Shown in pieces: positions 47,916 to 56,539 of a stretch of 64,000 bases of DNA. The stretch's first letter is position 1; each line of letters begins with the position of its first letter. The position numbers and the translations under genes were made by a program. The notes under the pieces were generated by a model that saw only the letters and a list, made by a program, of their open reading frames with translations, made no database searches and had not been told where the DNA came from. The DNA comes from Pseudomonadota bacterium (GTDB lineage: Bacteria; Pseudomonadota; Gammaproteobacteria; Eutrophobiales; Eutrophobiaceae), in the NCBI GenBank assembly GCA_013112535.1, contig JABFGI010000001.1, positions 62,001-126,000 of the forward strand. Reading direction: 5' to 3'.

Positions 47916-48071
47916 GTCAATTCCATGCATTGTTGTGTGCATGGACGCACACATGTCGTGGAAACAAAAGCATAGGGATGTGTGTGGTAGAACGACGCAA
48001 GAAGCAGTTACCGAGGAACCGTGGTCGGTTTTTTTACCGCGGCAAATATTTTCTCACCGGGTAGTTTTCTA
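47916..48071 (+). other. Structured 156-bp insertion between motC and motD
   Basis: The segment has CCATGCA/TGCATGG and TGTGTGC/GCACACA hairpins near its start and a CCGTGGT/ACCGCGG stem around a T-run further on. Related clusters usually have these two genes close together. A reading frame from ATG 47953 (39 codons; ATG 47941 is in the same frame) ends in a TAA that overlaps the motD ATG (TAATG). Whether that frame is translated is unknown. The segment looks like a structured interspersed repeat or a small coupled ORF. Confidence 0.45.
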
Positions 48072-48920
48072 ATGCGACGTAAACACGACCACGACGAAGA
48101 AACTAATCATGATCGCTGGTTAATTTCATATGCCGACTTTATTACCTTAATGTTTGCATTTTTTGTTGTTATGTATTCCATCTCATCAGTAAGTGAAGGC
48201 AAGTATCGTGTTTTATCTGATTCACTATCGCAAATATTTGATAATACAAAAGGCGTTTCATCAGCAATTCCTTCACCTATAGATTTACCTATTGAACAAA
48301 AGGTGCCTTACGAACAAATTGAAGGAACGATAAAAAGCGATCAAATTGATGGAACAATCAATGAAGTTTTGAATGAAGAAAAAGAAGCACCGGAAGAGGT
48401 GATTGATCCTTCTACCGGAGAAGGTATAGCAGAAGGTGATCGTATCAGGAAAAGTCTGGGTGAAATCGCAGATGATATACGTTATGAATTAATTCCTTTT
48501 ATCGATGACGATCTTATTATAGTCAATAACACAAATAATAAGATTGAAGTTGAAATAAAGAGTGAAATGTTATTTACCAGCGGTAATGCACGTTTAAAAT
48601 CTGAAGTCATTCCGGTTTTATCAAATCTGGCAACGATATTTTCAACATTTAATAACCCGATTCAGGTCGAAGGTTTTACTGACGACCAACCGATTAAAAC
48701 AACAACCTTTCCTTCAAACTGGGAATTGTCTGCTGCCAGAGCAGCTAGTGTAGTTCATTTACTAATGCGTAAAGGAATTGAACCGGCTCGAATGTCTGCA
48801 ACAGGTTATGCCGAGTTTAAACCTGTTGCAGATAATTCGACTAGAGAAGGCAGGCAGAAAAACAGACGAGTCATGATCATTATCCCGACATCGCCAGATG
48901 AAAAAGCAACAATTGAATAA
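48072..48920 (+). CDS. motD: Flagellar motor stator protein, MotB/OmpA family (MotD type)
   Basis: 282 residues with the start at ATG 48072 (MRRKHDHDEE). One membrane helix carries the ion-binding Asp in WLISYADFITLMFAFFVVMY. A periplasmic linker of about 130 residues is followed by an OmpA-type peptidoglycan-binding domain: VEGFTDDQPIKT, NWELSAARAASVVHLL and RRVMIIIP. It pairs with MotC. The larger reading frame upstream of 48072 falls in the inserted segment and is not used. Confidence 0.93.
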   Translation: MRRKHDHDEETNHDRWLISYADFITLMFAFFVVMYSISSVSEGKYRVLSDSLSQIFDNTKGVSSAIPSPIDLPIEQKVPYEQIEGTIKSDQIDGTINEVLNEEKEAPEEVIDPSTGEGIAEGDRIRKSLGEIADDIRYELIPFIDDDLIIVNNTNNKIEVEIKSEMLFTSGNARLKSEVIPVLSNLATIFSTFNNPIQVEGFTDDQPIKTTTFPSNWELSAARAASVVHLLMRKGIEPARMSATGYAEFKPVADNSTREGRQKNRRVMIIIPTSPDEKATIE

Positions 48921-48935
48921 AAGCAGGAAAATATA

Positions 48936-49742
48936 ATGATGAAAGTCTGGACAATCGCTAATCAAAAAGGTGGTGTTGGTAAAACAACATCAACAGTCAC
49001 GCTTGCAGGTTTGCTGGCGCAAAAAGGATTTAAGGTTTTATTAATAGATATGGATCCTCATGGTTCATTAACCAGTTATTTTGGCTATAACCCGGATACC
49101 ATCGAAGAAAGCGTCTATTCTCTATTTCAAAGAAAAATGAATTCTAAAAGAACGCCGCTTGCGTCCATATTATGTCACACAGGAATCGAGGAAATTGATT
49201 TGATACCTGCATCAGGATCATTAGTATCGCTTGACCGACAAGTAGGTATGACAAAAGGAATGGGGTTAATTATTAAAGATGCGATACAACCTTATAGTAA
49301 TCATTATGATTATGTATTAATTGATTGTCCGCCAACGTTAGGTATCTCCATGATTAATGCATTAGCGGCATGCGAAAAATTAATTATTCCGGTGCAAACA
49401 GAATTTCTGGCAATTAAAGGTCTTGAACGAATTCTGAATACATTAAAAATGATTTCCACATCAGGAAGGCCGACACTGGAATACGTTGTTGTTCCGACAA
49501 TGTTTGACCGTCGCACACGTGCTTCATTAGATAGCTTGTATAAATTACAGGAAGATCATAGTCACTGCTTATGGCAAGGCTATGTTCCTGTTGATACCAA
49601 ATTTAGAGAAGCAAGTAGCAAGAAAAAACCCGTTTCATATCTTTACCCGGAATCACATGGGGTGAAGGCATATAGAATGTTGCTACAATTTTTATTAGTC
49701 GATTCAATAAATATTGAAGAAGAATTACCACAAACGGCCTGA
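48936..49742 (+). CDS. ParA-family ATPase (ParC-like, chemotaxis array placement)
   Basis: 268 residues. Deviant Walker A is [17 protein letters not shown], then [16 protein letters not shown] and [19 protein letters not shown]. It matches the ParA-type gene found between motD and the CheW-like gene in polar flagellates (PA1462 in Pseudomonas, ParC in Vibrio), where it positions chemotaxis arrays at the pole. That role is inferred from synteny. No parB or parS partner is seen. ATGs at 48936 and 48939 are both possible. Confidence 0.88.
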   Translation: MMKVWTIANQKGGVGKTTSTVTLAGLLAQKGFKVLLIDMDPHGSLTSYFGYNPDTIEESVYSLFQRKMNSKRTPLASILCHTGIEEIDLIPASGSLVSLDRQVGMTKGMGLIIKDAIQPYSNHYDYVLIDCPPTLGISMINALAACEKLIIPVQTEFLAIKGLERILNTLKMISTSGRPTLEYVVVPTMFDRRTRASLDSLYKLQEDHSHCLWQGYVPVDTKFREASSKKKPVSYLYPESHGVKAYRMLLQFLLVDSINIEEELPQTA

Positions 49743-49747
49743 TTAAT

Positions 49748-50434
49748 ATGTATCTTGATAAAACAGAATATAAAACAAATATCGATCTCGGATTATATAT
49801 AGAAAGTCTCTTAAAAACAGATGAGTCAGAATCATCACTAAATAGGAAAGCAGATGAAAAACTTGAAACGTTTATTTTAAACGATCTGTTTATTTCTGAA
49901 GATGTTTCTATTACGGCAGAACAAAAAGTTGATGAACAGCCAACTATTCCTGTATGGGGACAAGAACCATTTAAATGCTTGCTGGTTAAATCGGGAGGAA
50001 TGAATTTAATGATACCGGCGATGTCAGTTTCTTACATTGAAAGAATTAATAAAAAAATAAATCGTTTACCATTAGAAGTCGAAGCGTTACGTGGTGTACT
50101 AACATTAAGAGATCGAACTGTTGCAGTTATCGATCTGTGTACACTCATTTCTGAAAATGGTTCAGCATACAAAAAGTCAATATCAGAAGTTGATGAACAT
50201 CATATTGAACATGTCCTCGTCATGGAAAACGGGGCATATGCTCTTGCTTGTGATGTAGCAGGTGAAATGATTATGCTGGAGCCAGAAAGTATTCGTTGGA
50301 ATAAAGCCAGTTTTAATAATCCGATGTTTACCGGTATTGTACCTGATTATCTTTGTCCTATTATTAATATCGATAATGTAAAATTGCAAGTTGAGGCAAT
50401 TCCTTTTGTGCAATCATTAAACAAAAATTATTAA
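49748..50434 (+). CDS. CheW-like protein (ParP-type partner)
   Basis: 228 residues. A variable acidic N-terminus (1-70) precedes a CheW-like domain (about 75-225) with CLLVKSGGMNLMIPAMSVSY, LRGVLTLRDRTVAVIDLCTL and NPMFTGIVPDYLCPIINID. Its place after the ParA-like gene matches ParP of Vibrio and PA1463 of Pseudomonas, which tie CheA arrays to the ParA-like ATPase. Its stop overlaps that of the convergent gene on the other strand by 4 bp. Confidence 0.85.
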   Translation: MYLDKTEYKTNIDLGLYIESLLKTDESESSLNRKADEKLETFILNDLFISEDVSITAEQKVDEQPTIPVWGQEPFKCLLVKSGGMNLMIPAMSVSYIERINKKINRLPLEVEALRGVLTLRDRTVAVIDLCTLISENGSAYKKSISEVDEHHIEHVLVMENGAYALACDVAGEMIMLEPESIRWNKASFNNPMFTGIVPDYLCPIINIDNVKLQVEAIPFVQSLNKNY

Positions 50435-51093
50435 GTAGTCGGTTTTAATGAAGGAACAAAATTCAAACGCACATTATTACGAATTGGGGTAAAAAATTTC
50501 ACACGACATTGTTCGTCATTTTGTTGCAAAACTTCAAATGTTACTTCACCTTCGTTAGAAGATGCATCAATAGAATAGTCATTTTCTGCTGGATGATAAA
50601 ATTTTATTTCTATATCACGATAACTTTTATCCGTAACGGACGTAATATTTCGACAATCAAGAATAGAAACTGAGTTCGATAATTGCAAAACAACGTAGGT
50701 GTTTTTATTTTTTCCGTATCCGGGTTGGGAATGTACGACAACTTCACTTTCTCCATTAATATGTATGTCCTTTACAAATGACAGAATAGTGTTCTCATCT
50801 TCAAGCTCAATCGAATATTCAATTGGTTTATAGAATACAAGCTTTGCAATAATAAATACTATTGCTGTGGTAAAAACAGAAAAAACACAAGCAAAGAAAA
50901 AAGCAAATAACGAAAAAGAAACCAGACATAATAATAGAGAAATAACAGTGGCACCGATCAGTGCATTTTTATCACCAACCCAGTTTATTAAATATTGCAG
51001 AGAATCCTGCAGTGAGCCTCCTGGTCTGTAAATTCGACCGAAAGTATCAGTAATTATGACCATTAAATTTTTTAATTTATCAGTATGTGCCAT
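50431..51093 (-). CDS. Putative inner-membrane protein of unknown function
   Basis: About 220 residues from ATG 51093; GTG 51105 is an alternative. Two adjacent membrane helices lie at about 44-68 and 70-90 (ALIGATVISLLLCLVSF, then AFFFACVFSVFTTAIVFII). A soluble beta-rich domain of about 120 residues follows. I do not recognise a family. It sits antisense between the ParP-like gene and cheW, which are adjacent in comparable clusters, so it looks inserted. A sigma70-type promoter is visible upstream. Confidence 0.6.
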   Translation of the reverse strand: MAHTDKLKNLMVIITDTFGRIYRPGGSLQDSLQYLINWVGDKNALIGATVISLLLCLVSFSLFAFFFACVFSVFTTAIVFIIAKLVFYKPIEYSIELEDENTILSFVKDIHINGESEVVVHSQPGYGKNKNTYVVLQLSNSVSILDCRNITSVTDKSYRDIEIKFYHPAENDYSIDASSNEGEVTFEVLQQNDEQCRVKFFTPIRNNVRLNFVPSLKPTT

Positions 51094-51118
51094 CTGCCCC
51101 ACCACCGCTTCTTGTTTT

Positions 51119-51148
51119 ATATAACTGATCCTACCCTAACTGGCTCAA
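51119..51148 (-). promoter_or_regulatory. Possible sigma70 promoter of the antisense membrane-protein gene
   Basis: On the minus strand: TTGAGC, 18 bases, TTATAT. It lies 26 bp before the ATG at 51093. The match is moderate. Confidence 0.35.
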
Positions 51149-51224
51149 ATTGTGCATTTCTTGTCTAACATGCTGAAAGCTAAGCGAATTACAGTTATGT
51201 CTCAAGGGAATAATGACCCTATAT

Positions 51225-51240
51225 TGGCATGGCTAATGCA
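51225..51240 (+). promoter_or_regulatory. Sigma54 promoter of cheW
   Basis: TGGCATGGCTAATGCA. The -24 is strong, the -12 is ATGCA and GG-GC spacing is 12 bp. It lies 71 bp before cheW, downstream of the antisense insertion, so cheW can be expressed independently of the upstream che genes. Confidence 0.7.
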
Positions 51241-51311
51241 AGTATTAGCATAATTACAAATTTAGACGGAAATTTGACGGTAAACAAGCATACGTAACAG
51301 AGGATAAAAGT

Positions 51312-51803
51312 ATGAGTGCAACTATGAGCAGCCAAAACAGTAACGCGAGTGATGAAGTTATTCAATGGGTTACATTCAAATTGGGTGAAGAAATCTATGG
51401 CATTAATGTCATGCAGGTACAGGAAGTTTTACGGTTACCCGAAATCGCACCGGTCCCTGGTGCACCAAGTTATGTGATGGGAATTATTAATCTTCGTGGC
51501 AATGTCGTTACAGTTATTGATACCCGGAATCGTTTTGGTTTATTTCAAAAAGAACCGGATGACTCAACTCGCATTATTATTACTGAGGTCGATAGTCAGG
51601 TGATTGGCATGCTGGTAGATAGCGTTGCTGAAGTCGTGAATTTAAGAGGTTCGCAAATCGAAACAACGCCAAATCTGGGTGAAGACAATGAAAGTTCGAA
51701 ATACATTCAAGGCGTACACAGTCGTGATGAAGAGATCTTAATATTGATCGATGTTGACAAATTGCTCACGGAAAGTGAATTAGATGCGGTAAGTGGATTT
51801 TAA
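51312..51803 (+). CDS. cheW: Chemotaxis scaffold protein CheW
   Basis: 163 residues, a single CheW domain: WVTFKLGEEIYGINVMQVQE, APVPGAPSYVMGIINLRGNV and TVIDTRNRFGL. It bridges receptors and CheA. The AGAGGATAAAAGT leader gives a good ribosome-binding site. A perfect 14-bp palindrome (GGATTTTAAAATCC, 51795-51808) overlaps its stop codon. Transcription is likely from the sigma54 site at 51225. Confidence 0.95.
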   Translation: MSATMSSQNSNASDEVIQWVTFKLGEEIYGINVMQVQEVLRLPEIAPVPGAPSYVMGIINLRGNVVTVIDTRNRFGLFQKEPDDSTRIIITEVDSQVIGMLVDSVAEVVNLRGSQIETTPNLGEDNESSKYIQGVHSRDEEILILIDVDKLLTESELDAVSGF

Positions 51804-51818
51804 AATCCATGTAGAAAA

Positions 51819-51980
51819 ATGACTGAGCTGGGAAAGATAAAACCGCTGGTTCAACCGCTTCCAGTACGGCCAATAAATAAAGATCCTGCAAAAAAAGAGC
51901 AGGAAAAAAAGAAAAAGAATAAGGAACTGCCGCATCAGGAAGAAGAAAGTTCGAATGAGCATGTAGACGAATTTATATAA
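51819..51980 (+). CDS. Small charged protein after cheW
   Basis: 53 residues. The N-terminus is MTELGKIKPLVQPLPVRPIN, a Pro-rich segment, followed by a Lys/Glu-dense tail (KKEQEKKKKNK) ending DEFI. It has no signal peptide or membrane segment. The ribosome-binding site is poor. Short proteins with similar Pro-rich phrases occur near flagellar and chemotaxis genes in related bacteria as far as I recall, but I cannot verify that here. It begins 15 bp after cheW, and may be co-transcribed and coupled with it. Confidence 0.5.
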   Translation: MTELGKIKPLVQPLPVRPINKDPAKKEQEKKKKNKELPHQEEESSNEHVDEFI

Positions 51981-52017
51981 TGACGAGGGCACTTATTGGA
52001 GAGAGGTCTCGGATACA

Positions 52018-52207
52018 GTGACAAAACAAGGTTAATGTATCTATGTCATGAGGTATGTCAGGGAAGCTATACCTCTATTATTAAAAATGTATGAGTTTAA
52101 AACTTATACTCAAAGAAATGACAGAGTTAAACAGGAAGGGGCTTTAATAACAGGAACGATGTATCTCTGTCATCGAGGTATACCAGGGATTGGTATACCT
52201 TGTTTTT
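52018..52207 (+). repeat. Tandem structured repeat, two copies, 5' of the DUF2802 gene
   Basis: Two related segments about 125 bp apart share ATGTATCT-TGTCAT and GAGGTAT...TATACCT. Each can form two stems. In copy 1 these are GTGACA/TGTCAT (52018-52023 with 52044-52049) and GAGGTAT/ATACCTC (52050-52056 with 52069-52075). In copy 2 they are ATGACAGAG/CTCTGTCAT (52118-52126 with 52165-52173) and AGGTATACC/GGTATACCT (52176-52184 with 52192-52200), followed by TGTTTTT, which looks like a terminator. A further hairpin lies between the copies (near 52090-52109). No known riboswitch signature is recognised. This is the main content of the 258-bp gap before the DUF2802 gene. Confidence 0.6.
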
Positions 52208-52238
52208 AGAAAATAAGATTAAAGTAGAAGGCAAAAAC

Positions 52239-52646
52239 ATGAATCTTGTAAATATAGAATTACTTTATAGTTTGGTCCCATTATTTTTATGTATTGTTGT
52301 CGCAATGTTAATCGTCTCTACAATACGCCTTCGTCAACAAACACAAAATCAAAATAGAAAAATTAATCAATTGAACGAAGAGTTGAATGCCTTGCTTTCA
52401 TGTAGTCGAGGTATTTCAGAAAGACTCCATTCGCACCAGTATCAATTTCAAAATATAACGCACCGTCAGGATAAACTGGAAGTATCAGAACAGGGGCATG
52501 GGGGGTATAAACAAGCCATTGCATTATTTAATCGTGGTGCTTCTGAAGATGAAATGCTTTCTACCTGTGATCTTAGTCGTGGTGAAATCAACCTGATTGC
52601 CCATCTGCAAAAAGCCAAATCAAAAAATCAGTATCAAAAAATTTAA
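52239..52646 (+). CDS. DUF2802 membrane-anchored protein
   Basis: 135 residues from ATG 52239 behind AGAAGG; a TTG at 52200 is rejected because it falls inside the hairpin. One N-terminal membrane helix (LLYSLVPLFLCIVVAMLIVS) and a coiled coil precede the DUF2802 domain, YKQAIALFNRGASEDEMLST and LSRGEINLIAHL. It corresponds to PA1465, which follows cheW in Pseudomonas. The function is unknown. It is the last gene of the flagellar/chemotaxis block. Confidence 0.75.
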   Translation: MNLVNIELLYSLVPLFLCIVVAMLIVSTIRLRQQTQNQNRKINQLNEELNALLSCSRGISERLHSHQYQFQNITHRQDKLEVSEQGHGGYKQAIALFNRGASEDEMLSTCDLSRGEINLIAHLQKAKSKNQYQKI

Positions 52647-52719
52647 ATTACCTGCTTTTAGATAGCTTAACTCATTGCATCAATTCCTAATATTCATTAA
52701 CCTTCGCATCCGTCTATTA

Positions 52720-52810
52720 GGAGAGGTGGCCGAGTGGCTTAAGGCGCACGCCTGGAAAGTGTGTATACGTTTATCGCGTATCGAGGGTTCGAATCCCTCT
52801 CTCTCCGCCA
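52720..52810 (+). tRNA. tRNA-Ser (anticodon GGA)
   Basis: A 91-nt class II tRNA with encoded CCA. Acceptor GGAGAGG pairs with TCTCTCC, a long variable arm follows the anticodon stem, and the T arm is GAGGG-TTCGAAT-CCCTC. The anticodon GGA is at 52754-52756 within CCTGGAAAG. The sequence closely follows enteric tRNA-Ser(GGA) in the anticodon stem (CACGCCTGGAAAGTGTG). It marks the end of the flagellar block. Confidence 0.97.
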
Positions 52811-52884
52811 TAAATACTAACCCCACGGATATGATTATTTTTACTAATTTATCAATAAATAGTTAAACAACGTGGACAAGGGAA

Positions 52885-55800
52885 TTGAATTTAACGCTTA
52901 ATATATCAATTGTCTTATGGTTTATTGCCATAGCATGGTCTATTACCTTAATTCTAAAAAACAAAGACTGGCGAATCATTATTGTAACGATAACGTATTG
53001 TTTATTAGCGTTAGACCAGTTATTTGATATTTGGACAATTGAATCAAACCTGTTTAATGCGTCCAGCCGACAATTCATGGAATTACCTGATCTTATTACA
53101 AGTGTAATGGCATTTGTTGCATTGATATTTCTTCAACAAATTATAAATAATAATAAGAGAAAACAGGATGAACAGGAATTAATTCAAAATCAACTTAAAG
53201 AGAGTGAAGAAAAATACCGTGCATTATTTGAAACGTCGTTAGTCGGTATGGCCATGAATAAACAAGATGGCACACTTGTAGAGGTTAATCAGGCATATCT
53301 CGATATTATAGGTTACTCGAAAGAGGAAGCCTTAAAACTGAGCTATTGGGATTTAACTCCAGAATCATATGAAGAGGAAGAATATGAACAGATTAAATCC
53401 CTGAAAGAAACAGGGAGTTATGGACCTTATGAAAAAGAATATATTCACAAGGAAGGACATAATGTCCCTGTTTTATTAAATGGGGTGACAGTTAAAAGTG
53501 TTGATGGCCAGGAGTGTACCTGGTCATGTATCCATAATATTACTGATCGGAAACAGATAGAAACAGCGTTAGCCGATAGCGAAGAACGTTTTTCTCTAGC
53601 CATGCAAGGTGCTAATGATGGTTTATGGGATTGGGATATAGAATCAAACGAGGTTTATTACTCGCCACGCTGGAAAAGTATGTTGGGGTATTCAGAGGAA
53701 GAAGTGCAGCATAAGTTTTCGGAATGGGAGCGATTAGTCGATCCAGATGATAAGAATAGAGTTCAGTCAGAAATTGATGCTTACTTAAAAGGTAAAACTG
53801 AAAAGTATGAAACTGAATTCAAAATGTTACATAAAGACGGGCAATATAGAGATATTTTATCTCGTGCTTTTGCAGTCAAGGATAAAGCAGGAAAGCCTGC
53901 TCGACTAGTAGGGACTCATGTTGATATCACCTCTCGCAAAAGAACAGAAGCAATGCTTCAAGAAGCCATGGATTTTCTAGAAACTGCTGTAGAACAATCG
54001 CCAGCCGGTATTATTATTGCTGATGCACCAAATGTTAATATACGTTTAGCAAATCGTGCGGCTTTCAATATAAGAGGAATGGATAGCAGTTTGCTAACAA
54101 ATATAAATGTAAGTGAACATGCCTCTAAATGGAAAACAACCAGGTTGGATGGAACGGAATATATTCCAGAAGACCTTCCTCTTTCACGCGCAATATTAAG
54201 AGGAGAAATAGTAGAGGATGAAGAGTTATATATTCAACATGAAAGTGGTGAAAATCATATTGTTTCTGCAAATGCAGCACCGATATTTAACCAGTCAGGT
54301 GACGTGATAGCCGGCATTGTTGTCTTTCAGGATATTACAGAACAAAAAAAACTGGAACTGGAGTTGTCAACTATTAATAAGGCCATTGAAAATTCACTTA
54401 ATGCGTTTGATATAATTGATGAGAATGGGAAGTTCGTTTATGTAAATAAAGCTTATGTTGATATGTGGGGTTATGATTCAGCAGAAGAAATTCTCGGAAC
54501 CTCACCGGTTTCACATTGTGTAGACTCTGAAACACCGAGTTATGTTATAAAACTATTAAAATCAAATGGAAGTTGCACTATAGAAATTAAGGCAAAAAGA
54601 AAAGATGGAAGTGAGTTTGATGCACTAATGTATGCTCGACTTGATCACGATTATCAGGGAAATGAAATCTACCCTACAACTTCAATTGATATTACAGATA
54701 GAAAAGAGTTTGTAACTGCTCTTGAGGAAAGTGAATTAAAATTTAGAAACCTTGTTGAAGGTTCGCTACAAGGTATTTTTGTACATAAAGATTTTAAACC
54801 ATTATTTGCTAATAAAAAGTGTGCTGAAATGTTTGGATACAGTAATCCGGAAGAAATACTGAAACTTGATTCGATGTTACATTTCTGGGCTCCTGATGAA
54901 AGAGACCGAATCAAGGATTTCCGAACACGCCGAATGGAAGGTAAATCGGTACCTGCAAATTATGAATGTCAAGGTATGCGTAAAGATGGAACATTATTTT
55001 GGTTTGAAAATCATGTGACGACGATTAACTGGCATGGAGAAATAGCTATACAAGCAGCAGTTATTGATATTACAGATCGTAAATTAGCTGATCAACAACT
55101 TAGTTACTATGCAAGTCACGATACACTTACGGGACTTGTTAATAGGAGAGAGTTTGAACATCGTGCCAAGCTTTTGTTATCAAACATACAACGTAGTAAG
55201 AAAGAGCATGCGTTATGCTTTATGGATCTTGATCAATTTAAAGTAGTCAATGATACCTGTGGCCATACATCCGGTGATGAAATGCTGCGACAACTTAGCT
55301 CATTACTAAAAGATGCTGTAAGAGAAAGTGATACACTCGCACGTTTGGGAGGAGACGAGTTTGGTGTGCTAATGGAGCATTGTTCCGTGGAAGAAGCACA
55401 ACGAGTCGCAACGGTGTTACTTAAGACAATACATGATTATCAATTTTCATGGCAAGAACATTGTTTTAATGTTGGTGTTAGTATTGGCTTAGTCCCCATC
55501 TCTTCTGATTCGACTGATATTACAGAACTGCTTAAACAAGCTGATGCTGCTTGTTATATGGCGAAAGACAAAGGACGTAATCGTATACATGTCTATAATG
55601 CTGAAGACACAGAGTTGGCTCAACGGCATGGAGAAATGCAATGGGTCGCACGAATTAATCAAGCTATTCAACACAATAGATTCTGTCTTTTTAGCCAGAC
55701 CATCGAACCATTAGATTACAGTGATGATGAACATTACGAACTGTTAGTTAGAATGATAGATGAAAAGGGAGAGATTATACCTCCCGGTTCTTTTCTACCC

Positions 55801-56382
55801 GCTGCCGAACGTTATAATTTAATCGAACAACTTGATTCATGGGTTATAAATGAAGCATTTAGTTTATTAGCTTCAAATCCGAATTTTCTTAATCGTATTA
55901 ATTTTATTTCTATTAATCTTTCTGGGCAGTCATTAACTAAGGATCATTTTCTGAAATTAATTATTGATAAATTAAAACAATTCGATATCAAGGGTGAAAA
56001 AATTTGTTTCGAAATTACAGAAACAGCAGCTATATCAAATTTAACAACAGCAATAAAATTTATTTCCTCGTTGAAAAAAATGAATTGTCGTTTTGCGCTC
56101 GATGATTTTGGCAGTGGTCTATCTTCGTTCGGCTATTTGAAAAATCTGCCTGTAGATTATTTAAAAATTGATGGTATGTTTGTCAAAGATATTGTTGATG
56201 ATCCAATTGATCGTGCGATGGTGAAATCGATTAATGAAATTGGACAGGTTATGGGGATGCAGACGATCGCCGAATTTGTTGAAAATGATATGATTAAGGG
56301 AATGTTAAAAGAAATTGGTGTTAATTATGTCCAGGGTTATGGTATTGGTAAACCTGTTGACTTAAAAGAATTACTCGGCTGA
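52885..56382 (+). CDS. Membrane-anchored PAS-GGDEF-EAL c-di-GMP signalling protein
   Basis: 1165 residues, TTG start behind AAGGGA. Two or three N-terminal membrane helices (about 5-25, 30-50 and 68-88) precede about five PAS domains (roughly 105-735). The GGDEF domain has an intact LGGDEFG (822-826) and an I-site RESD five residues upstream. The EAL domain has ELLVR (952-956), keeping the Glu, Leu and Arg of ExLxR; INLSGQS, FEITETA, DDFGSGLSSF and LKIDGMFV follow. Both activities may be present. The stimulus is unknown. Confidence 0.9.
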   Translation: MNLTLNISIVLWFIAIAWSITLILKNKDWRIIIVTITYCLLALDQLFDIWTIESNLFNASSRQFMELPDLITSVMAFVALIFLQQIINNNKRKQDEQELIQNQLKESEEKYRALFETSLVGMAMNKQDGTLVEVNQAYLDIIGYSKEEALKLSYWDLTPESYEEEEYEQIKSLKETGSYGPYEKEYIHKEGHNVPVLLNGVTVKSVDGQECTWSCIHNITDRKQIETALADSEERFSLAMQGANDGLWDWDIESNEVYYSPRWKSMLGYSEEEVQHKFSEWERLVDPDDKNRVQSEIDAYLKGKTEKYETEFKMLHKDGQYRDILSRAFAVKDKAGKPARLVGTHVDITSRKRTEAMLQEAMDFLETAVEQSPAGIIIADAPNVNIRLANRAAFNIRGMDSSLLTNINVSEHASKWKTTRLDGTEYIPEDLPLSRAILRGEIVEDEELYIQHESGENHIVSANAAPIFNQSGDVIAGIVVFQDITEQKKLELELSTINKAIENSLNAFDIIDENGKFVYVNKAYVDMWGYDSAEEILGTSPVSHCVDSETPSYVIKLLKSNGSCTIEIKAKRKDGSEFDALMYARLDHDYQGNEIYPTTSIDITDRKEFVTALEESELKFRNLVEGSLQGIFVHKDFKPLFANKKCAEMFGYSNPEEILKLDSMLHFWAPDERDRIKDFRTRRMEGKSVPANYECQGMRKDGTLFWFENHVTTINWHGEIAIQAAVIDITDRKLADQQLSYYASHDTLTGLVNRREFEHRAKLLLSNIQRSKKEHALCFMDLDQFKVVNDTCGHTSGDEMLRQLSSLLKDAVRESDTLARLGGDEFGVLMEHCSVEEAQRVATVLLKTIHDYQFSWQEHCFNVGVSIGLVPISSDSTDITELLKQADAACYMAKDKGRNRIHVYNAEDTELAQRHGEMQWVARINQAIQHNRFCLFSQTIEPLDYSDDEHYELLVRMIDEKGEIIPPGSFLPAAERYNLIEQLDSWVINEAFSLLASNPNFLNRINFISINLSGQSLTKDHFLKLIIDKLKQFDIKGEKICFEITETAAISNLTTAIKFISSLKKMNCRFALDDFGSGLSSFGYLKNLPVDYLKIDGMFVKDIVDDPIDRAMVKSINEIGQVMGMQTIAEFVENDMIKGMLKEIGVNYVQGYGIGKPVDLKELLG

Positions 56383-56539
56383 AAAAATATCATACACTAT
56401 CAACCTATCGTAAGTTTCAAACCACTCTCCTCAACAAAATTAATAAAAAAGGTATTTTGATTTCCTGTTTTGTAAATAGCGAAGAGTTGACGAGAATTCT
56501 TCAGTTTGGACGACTATAAACTTGTTATAAGCCCAGATA

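Noticed and set aside
52018-52207. c-di-GMP (GEMM) riboswitch
   Set aside because: Tempting because of the motility context, but the conserved GEMM core and tetraloop receptor are absent. It is kept only as an unknown structured repeat.
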